DNA of 64,000 nucleotides from Gorsachius magnificus (Eukaryota > Chordata > Aves > Pelecaniformes > Ardeidae). The notes under the pieces are model-generated. The model had not been told where the DNA came from, did not search any database, and saw only the letters and a program-made list of their open reading frames with translations. Location: contig CM067091.1 of the NCBI GenBank assembly GCA_034008185.1, forward strand, positions 7,233,799 to 7,297,798, in the 5' to 3' direction. The translations under genes and the position numbers were made by a program. Shown here in pieces: positions 63,001 through 64,000 of the stretch (its first letter is position 1; each line of letters begins with the position of its first letter).

Positions 63001-64000
63001 GAGAAGCAATAGGGAATGGAGGAAAATGGGGCTTGATTAATTTAAAGGTAGGCATCCAATGTGGGTTGTGATGCCTTTGGTTATCCTGGACACTGCAAGG
63101 ATCTGGCAGATCTTACCGTAGAGTCTATGGGAAACCTGAGCCCATTGGGACCCTCAGCTTGAGGCTAGCAGGTTTGCCTGCGAGTGCCAAATAGGAGAAA
63201 CTCCCCTGTTCAGACAGCTGAATTAAGACCACAGAAACAACATAAACCAGAGTTATTTCCTACCAGATAGCTGTTGAAGGAGCAGCAGAAGGAAAGACAA
63301 GCAAGCCAGACATAGGATGGGGGATTGCTATCCTTAGAGATATTGCTGGAAAAAGAACAGAATTTATAGAAAACAGGTCTTAAAAGCCAGACTAGGCACT
63401 GAGACCCTAGTACAGCAGGGTATTGTCTCAAAGACAATTAAATCACAGCTTTTCCTTGCCCGTTGGTGATCTGTAAGCAAGAGCACAGTGAGGGTGGAAC
63501 CATTGCTCAAGTTTCAGTCCCTCATGCTCACAGCTCTGGCGGTCCACGAGTCGGTCACACCAACCACCAGCATGACCCTGAGCAGGCAGCTAGCGCACAC
63601 GTGTACAGGCAGACAGGCTATTAGGCGTGCGAACTTTGCACATGGACACAACGAAGCAACTGAGGGAGTGATTAGATCTGGCTGCAATTATAATGACTTC
63701 ATTTAGCCCTGAAGCTTTTAAAAGTCTTTTGGATTTTTTCATGATTAACTGAAGGCACTTTGCAGCTCTGCACTCACAAAAATGGCTACATAATGAGATA
63801 ATCAGAAGCTGAAATACTAGTTGTGCTTATTGATTTTTTTTTTTCTGAACAAGTAGTGCCTCTGTTTCCAAAAATATGGGGAAAATATTGATTTTTTTTT
63901 ATGGCTGTTAAATTTTTTGTATTTTTTTTTCTTGGAGTTACTATTTAGAATCCTATTGACATTTTTCGTTTACTCATAACTAAGTTTTCATTAAATGTAA
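60040..64000. other. Unique non-coding sequence, AT-rich toward the end
   Basis: No gene or dispersed repeat recognised. The 60.96-61.08 and 62.30-62.47 kb parts look like possible conserved non-coding sequence by their AT-rich, motif-dense character, but conservation cannot be judged from one genome. T-runs of 8-11 bases cluster at 63834-63930. The window ends in unique sequence. Confidence 0.5.

Noticed and set aside
1..64000. CRISPR arrays, phage, plasmid or bacterial gene clusters
   Set aside because: No regularly spaced repeats, ribosome binding sites or compact gene runs; CR1 elements place the sequence in a sauropsid nuclear genome.

Overview
The window reads as nuclear DNA from a bird. 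The evidence is six fragments of CR1, the dominant LINE of birds and other sauropsids. Two have the typical avian 3' end (the short TCATAGAATCATAGAAT-type terminus followed by GGTTTGGGTTGGAAGGGACC), and together they cover about 4% of the window. No gene is packed end to end, no bacterial-style operon, phage, plasmid or CRISPR signal is present, and the few long open frames look like chance or CR1 frames. I see no complete protein-coding gene that I can name and no convincing LTR retrovirus. The window is best described as intergenic or intronic.

Layout. 0-5 kb: unique sequence with a perfect 20-bp hairpin at 1.3 kb and traces of very old SINE-like repeats. 5.3-8.3 kb: a tract with more CpG than its surroundings and several short minus-strand open segments bounded by splice-like sites; this is the only place where I suspect real exons, and only weakly. 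8.3-20.5 kb: unique sequence with one old SINE/LINE tail (12.3 kb) and one CR1 (15.0 kb). 20.5-34.9 kb: an ATT microsatellite, a perfect RFX-type X-box (21.0 kb), a CR1 (23.9 kb), GC-rich stretches near 27-30 kb and AT-rich possible regulatory tracts near 29 and 31 kb. 34.9-51 kb: three plus- or minus-strand CR1 tails plus an old reverse-transcriptase fragment, ending in the longest CR1 (49.9-51.0 kb), which keeps a recognisable reverse-transcriptase reading frame. 51-64 kb: unique sequence with a 17-bp minisatellite carrying forkhead-type sites (55.8 kb) and several remnants of an old palindromic amniote repeat.

The CR1 copies fall into two tail types: 15.0 and 23.9 kb share one 3' end; 34.9, 42.6 and 49.9 kb share features of another. 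All are 5'-truncated, as CR1 normally is. I did not find a previously undescribed multi-gene system. The most interesting signals are the two hairpins (1294-1346 and 59964-60030), the X-box, the tandem forkhead-like sites and the candidate exon cluster.
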